Position numbers and translations under genes: made by a program
Shown: piece by piece, positions 60,395 through 64,000 of the stretch
How the letters are laid out: each line of letters begins with the position of its first letter
Position numbering within the stretch: position 1 is the first letter of the stretch
Notes under the pieces: model-generated
The model's input: the letters and a program-made list of their open reading frames with translations, nothing else
The model's database searches: none
What the model was told of the DNA's origin: nothing
From: Halomonas urumqiensis
Lineage (GTDB): Bacteria; Pseudomonadota; Gammaproteobacteria; Pseudomonadales; Halomonadaceae
Assembly (NCBI RefSeq): GCF_003028575.1
Contig: NZ_PYUD01000002.1
Location: 434,001 to 498,000 of the forward strand
Direction of reading: 5' to 3'
Length of the DNA stretch: 64,000 nt

Positions 60395-62931
60395 GCTGGT
60401 GTCTCCTCGGCGAGCAGCGCGCGTGGCGAGGCCCGCCACAGCCTCAGCGCCGGCAATAGCGCCGCCAGCAACGCCACGCCGACGGCGGTGGTCACCGTCA
60501 GCGCGACTTCGCCGGGGAAGATATGCAGCGGCAGCCGCCAGCCGAAGGCCGCCACGTTGATCACCCCGACCAGCCCCGCGGTGATGGCGATGCCCAGCGG
60601 CACGGCCAGAAGGCCGGTGACCAGTGCCAGCCCACCCAGCTGGGCCAGGCTCACCCACAGCAGGCGGCGTCGCGGCACCCCGAGCGCCCACAGCGGTGCC
60701 AGATGGCGACGGCGCTCGCGGGCCTGGGCGAGCAGGCTGGCCAGCAGGGCCAGGGCGGCCACCATCAGGGTCAGGGCGGTGAGCGCCCGAGTGATGGTGA
60801 AGGTGCGCTCGAATATCGTGGTGGCCAGGCGCTTGACGCTGCGCTGATCCTGCAAGGCATCGCTTCCCTGCGCGAAGCGCGCGTTCAGGGCGCGGCCCAG
60901 CGCCTCGCTGCTCACACCCTCAGCCAGCACGATTCCCACTGAGCGCGGCGGGGCGTGGAACGTCTTGGCGAGCCGGGGCGTGGCCATCAGTACCTCGCCG
61001 CGCGGGTTGCCATAATCGGGGTAGATCGCCAGTACCCGCCTGGTCTCCCGTTGGCCCGGCACCGCCAGGGTGACGGTTGCGCCCGGTGCGAGGCCCTCGG
61101 CGATGGCCAACTGTTCGTTGATGAAGACCTCACCGGCGGCGAGCCCCGCCCATGCCGCATCGCGGCCCTCCAGGGTGTCGAGCAATGGCCAACTGGGCAT
61201 GAGCCGCACGCCCGGCGTGATGCCATACAGCACCACCGGGCGGTCGAGGGACGTCTCTTCTGGAGGACTTTCGGCTGCCGCTCCGGTGGTTACTCCAGTG
61301 GCCACCAGGGTGGCCTCGCGGCGGCGCGTGGGCAGCAGCTCGGCCACCTCGGGGCGCTCGGTCAGCCAGGCATGAATCTCCTCGGTACGCTCGACGGGCG
61401 GCTGCAGGTAGAGGTCGGCCACCAGGCGCTGGTCGAGCCAATCGAGGAAGGTCAGGCGGAAGCCGCCGACCATGCTGCTTACGCCGAGGTTGGCGGAGAG
61501 CGCGACCAGCAGCGCCATCATGGCGAGCGACAGCCGGGGCAACTGCAGTTGAAGGTCGGCCAGCGCCCAGTGCGCAAGGGCGTAACGACGCAGGCGCGCG
61601 CTCAGCCACGCCAGCAAAGCGGCGAGCAGCGGCGGCAGCCATAACGCACTGGCCAGCAGCACAAAGCCGACCATGCCGAAGCCAGCCATCAGTCCCTCGC
61701 CCGCCGGCTGGCGCGCCAGCCATCCCCACAGCGCCAGCGCGGCCAGGGCCGCCACGCCACCACCCAGCGCCATAAGGCGCAGTTGGCGATGGAAGCCCGT
61801 ACGCCAGGTCTGGGCCTGGCCAAGCCCCAGCACGCTGAGCCGTGCCGCCCGCCAAAGCACGCCGCTGCCGGCCAGCAGCAGGCCACCCAGAGTCACCCCC
61901 AGGCCGCCGAGCCAGTAGTGCCAGGGCAGCCGCAGATCGCTCGAGACCCCCGCGCCGTAGAGGCTGCCCAGGGTGGCGGCGACATCCGGCAGCAGCCGCT
62001 GCGCCAGCCACGCGCCGCTGGCGATACCGGCCAGGGCGCCGAGTACGCCAAGCACCAGCAGTTCCAGTGCCAGCAGGCCGACCAGCGCCCAGCCCGAGAC
62101 ACCCAGCGCCCGCAGGGTGCGCAGCAGCGCCAGGCGCTGCTCCAGGGCCAGCCCCAGCGCCGCCTGGACGATGAACAGCCCGACCACCAGGGCGAGCATC
62201 GCCATGGCCGTGAGGTTGAGGTGAAAGCTCTCGGTGAGCTGACCGGGCGAGAGCTGGGTGTCGGCGCGCGTCAGCGCAAGCCCCGGCGGTGCCTCGTCGA
62301 GCTGGCCGGCCTTCGCCACCAGACGGGTCAGTGTATCGCCGCTGCCCAGCAGCTCGGCCGCCGCGGCGATATCCATCACCAGGGTGTCGGGCGGCAGCGC
62401 TGGCGAAAGGCTCAGCGCAGGCAGGCGTTGGCCATCGGCCAGCGGCGGGGTGGCGCCTGTGGCGTTGCGCAGGTCGAGACCGAAGGCGCCAAGGGTGTCG
62501 GGAGAGAGCCGGGTCTGCCATGGCGGGGTGACGAAGTTGGCCAATGTGGCCCGATTGTCTGCCTGGTTGTCGGTGCTGGCGAAGGCGCTGTCACCGGGTA
62601 GCGTGAGCGGGTCGATGCCGATCACCGTCAAGCGGGTGCCATCGGGTGCTTCCAACCGGCCTTCCAGCAGGGGGGAGACCGGCACACCCGCCCGGCGCAG
62701 GCGCAGGAAGTCGTCACGGGTCAGCGGCTGGCCATCGGCACGTTGCAGGCCGTCCAGGCCGCTGGTGAACAGTGACTCCGCGCGGGCGTAGCTGTCCCGA
62801 GCCGAGGCATTGATCGCCTCGACACCGCTCCACAGCGCGCTTGCCACCCACAGCCCTAGCAGCAGCATCGCCAACTGCCCGGGGTGGCGCCGGTAGTGGG
62901 AAAGCAGGGTGAGGAAGGCGGTATGCATCAC
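60391..62931 (-). CDS. FtsX-family ABC transporter permease (AttFG/YbbP-like)
   Basis: The 846-residue permease has an N-terminal membrane segment (HPGQLAMLLLGLWVASALWS), a large periplasmic domain (ESLFTSGLDGLQRADGQPL), and two groups of membrane segments with FtsX repeats (LNLTAMAMLALVVGLFIVQA; ITRALTALTLMVAALALLAS). This duplicated layout is typical of MacB-like exporters that move lipoproteins, lipids or hydrophobic compounds. It lies between the ATPase and the AttH-like lipoprotein, overlapping both by four bases. Confidence 0.9.
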   Translation of the reverse strand: MMHTAFLTLLSHYRRHPGQLAMLLLGLWVASALWSGVEAINASARDSYARAESLFTSGLDGLQRADGQPLTRDDFLRLRRAGVPVSPLLEGRLEAPDGTRLTVIGIDPLTLPGDSAFASTDNQADNRATLANFVTPPWQTRLSPDTLGAFGLDLRNATGATPPLADGQRLPALSLSPALPPDTLVMDIAAAAELLGSGDTLTRLVAKAGQLDEAPPGLALTRADTQLSPGQLTESFHLNLTAMAMLALVVGLFIVQAALGLALEQRLALLRTLRALGVSGWALVGLLALELLVLGVLGALAGIASGAWLAQRLLPDVAATLGSLYGAGVSSDLRLPWHYWLGGLGVTLGGLLLAGSGVLWRAARLSVLGLGQAQTWRTGFHRQLRLMALGGGVAALAALALWGWLARQPAGEGLMAGFGMVGFVLLASALWLPPLLAALLAWLSARLRRYALAHWALADLQLQLPRLSLAMMALLVALSANLGVSSMVGGFRLTFLDWLDQRLVADLYLQPPVERTEEIHAWLTERPEVAELLPTRRREATLVATGVTTGAAAESPPEETSLDRPVVLYGITPGVRLMPSWPLLDTLEGRDAAWAGLAAGEVFINEQLAIAEGLAPGATVTLAVPGQRETRRVLAIYPDYGNPRGEVLMATPRLAKTFHAPPRSVGIVLAEGVSSEALGRALNARFAQGSDALQDQRSVKRLATTIFERTFTITRALTALTLMVAALALLASLLAQARERRRHLAPLWALGVPRRRLLWVSLAQLGGLALVTGLLAVPLGIAITAGLVGVINVAAFGWRLPLHIFPGEVALTVTTAVGVALLAALLPALRLWRASPRALLAEETPA

Positions 62932-63605
62932 GGCCTGGCGGCCCGCGGGTCATGGTCAAGCCGGCCATGGGAAAGTCGCTCGCAGCGGTCCAGCGGTGCA
63001 GCCACCTGGGCGCTGTGGGTCACCAGCAACAGGGCGCAGCCGGTATCGCGCACCAGATCGAGCAGCAGCTCGAGTACCTCGCCGGCGGTGGTCTCGTCGA
63101 GGTTGCCGGTGGGCTCATCGGCAAGCAGCAGGGCCGGGCGCGGGGCCAGCGCCCGGCCGATGGCCAGGCGCTGCTGCTGGCCACCGGACAACTGCTCGGG
63201 GTAGCGCCGCGCCAGTGCCGAAAGCCCCAACCGCGCCAGCAGCTCGGCTGACCACTCGGCATCCTCCCTGCCCGCCAGGCGGGCCTGCAGGCGCAGGTTG
63301 TCGGCCACCGTGAGGCTCGGCACCAGATGGAACTGCTGGAACACCAGGCCAAGCGACTCGCGGCGCAGCCGTGCGCGTGCCGGTTCGCCAAGGCGGGCGA
63401 GAGATTCACCGGCCAGCAACACCTCGCCGTGATCCGCCAGATCGAGCCCGGCGGCCAGGTGCAGCAGGGTCGACTTGCCACTGCCCGACTCCCCCATCAG
63501 CGCCAGGCTCTCGCCCGGCGCCAGCCGCAGGTCGAGGCCATCGAGCACCCGCAGCGGCCCTTGCGGGGTGGGATAGGCCTTGTGGACATCACAAAAATCG
63601 AGCAT
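62928..63605 (-). CDS. LolD/MacB-type ABC transporter ATPase
   Basis: The 225-residue ATPase has Walker A (LALMGESGSGKSTLLHLAAG), the signature LSGGQQQRLAIGRALAP, Walker B (ALLLADEPTGNLDE) and the MacB-family LDLVRDTGCALLLVTH segment. It pairs with the FtsX-type permease through a four-base overlap. The set (ATPase, permease, AttH lipoprotein) resembles an AttEFGH export cluster. Confidence 0.93.
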   Translation of the reverse strand: MLDFCDVHKAYPTPQGPLRVLDGLDLRLAPGESLALMGESGSGKSTLLHLAAGLDLADHGEVLLAGESLARLGEPARARLRRESLGLVFQQFHLVPSLTVADNLRLQARLAGREDAEWSAELLARLGLSALARRYPEQLSGGQQQRLAIGRALAPRPALLLADEPTGNLDETTAGEVLELLLDLVRDTGCALLLVTHSAQVAAPLDRCERLSHGRLDHDPRAARP

Positions 63606-63649
63606 GGCATCCTCCCTGGCGCCGCTTCGACGATGGTGTGAGCCATCGC

Positions 63650-64000
63650 TCAGGTGAAGATACCTTCGAACTCTGCGGAAAAATCTTGGCTGGCGGGAAC
63701 CATGCCGAGCTGATCGGCACTCCAGGCAATCAGCCGTCGGGATGCCTGGAACAGGGACTCCGAGAGCTCATGAAGCAAATTGAAGTGCTCGGCGATTTCA
63801 GCGTAATGCGTGGCGTAGTCATGTGCCGCCATGTTGCGAACCGCACGACAGCGTTGCCAATCATCAGTGGTGTCGATGACACCCTGTTTCTCGAAGAAGG
63901 CGAGCACCTTGAGGAAGCTGTCAATGGACTCCCCTGCCAGCAGAGCACTATGGCGCATGGCGGAGGCCAGGGAGTCCTGAAGCTTGGCGAATCGCTCATT
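63650..64000 (-). CDS. HepT-like HEPN-domain protein (5' end outside window)
   Basis: The frame is open to the window edge, so the start is beyond 64000 and the visible part has 116 residues (NERFAKLQDSLASAMRHSAL onwards). The block CRAVRNMAAHDYATHYAEIA contains the HEPN/HepT Rx4HxY motif (R-NMAA-H-D-Y). HepT toxins act as RNases or are AMPylated by MNT-type nucleotidyltransferase antitoxins encoded next to them. No MNT gene lies on the visible side, so any partner must be upstream, outside the window. A nucleotidyltransferase-substrate-binding role is the alternative. Confidence 0.75.
   Translation of the reverse strand, partial: NERFAKLQDSLASAMRHSALLAGESIDSFLKVLAFFEKQGVIDTTDDWQRCRAVRNMAAHDYATHYAEIAEHFNLLHELSESLFQASRRLIAWSADQLGMVPASQDFSAEFEGIFT

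Noticed and set aside
60395..60691. Extended N-terminus for the AttH-like gene
   Set aside because: It would overlap the FtsX permease by 300 bases, and the lipoprotein signal begins at ATG 60394.
1..64000. Insertion sequences, prophage, integron or tRNA-associated attachment sites
   Set aside because: No transposase or integrase reading frames, no tRNA cloverleaf-like sequence and no flanking direct repeats of the kind expected were recognised.

Overview
The window looks like a chromosomal segment of a high-GC gammaproteobacterium, most probably a Halomonas-type organism (Halomonadaceae). This is inferred from the mix of enteric-style flhDC/motAB/cheAW/cheRBYZ/flhBA/flhE with pseudomonad-style flhF/fliA, a split class II ribonucleotide reductase, and several small families typical of halomonads. 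No transposase, integrase, phage gene, tRNA, rRNA or CRISPR array was seen.

Positions 1-27.4 kb form a motility and chemotaxis island. A window-truncated FliK-like gene and a small FlhB-like gene come first, then an AT-rich regulatory gap and the master regulator flhDC. After these come motAB, cheA, cheW, two chemoreceptors, cheR, cheB, a third receptor, cheY, cheZ, flhB, flhA, flhF, a P-loop-less gene in the flhG position, flhE and fliA. An EAL-HDOD protein, a second stator pair and an EAL phosphodiesterase close the block. Sigma-28 type promoters (TCAA/TAAA, 15 bp, GCCGATA) precede motA, cheB and the second motA-like gene.

Positions 27.4-37.6 kb hold a minus-strand four-gene set (DUF6164-like, histidine phosphatase, periplasmic cyclophilin, secreted unknown), the split adenosylcobalamin-dependent ribonucleotide reductase nrdJa/nrdJb with two NrdR-like boxes 21 bp apart, and a tightly packed minus-strand operon. 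That operon encodes a cupredoxin-like secreted protein, a dCache-GGDEF-EAL protein, a DUF3034 outer-membrane-type protein and a truncated-globin lipoprotein. It is the best candidate here for an uncharacterised envelope signalling system.

Positions 37.6-49.8 kb hold a five-gene oligopeptide/dipeptide-type ABC importer, a TauE/SafE permease, a large Cache-HAMP-GAF-HD-GYP protein with a long insert in its catalytic domain, a SPOR-tailed D,D-carboxypeptidase and an EamA transporter. Positions 49.8-52.0 kb look like a zinc-starvation locus: DUF1826, a znuA copy lacking its 5' half, and zinT, around a Zur-like palindrome.

Positions 52.0-64 kb are almost entirely minus strand: a NitT/TauT-type ABC importer with DsrE and thiE genes downstream and four 14-bp iterons upstream, an NlpC/P60 lipoprotein, a small halomonad protein, an extradiol-dioxygenase-type enzyme, DoxX, a LysR regulator, an AttH-lipocalin/FtsX-permease/ATPase export cluster, and a window-truncated HepT-like HEPN protein. 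Unusual features are the paired palindromes inserted in frame on both sides of the CheA P2 domain, the C-terminally extended FlhF, and three separate arrays of about 14-bp tandem units.
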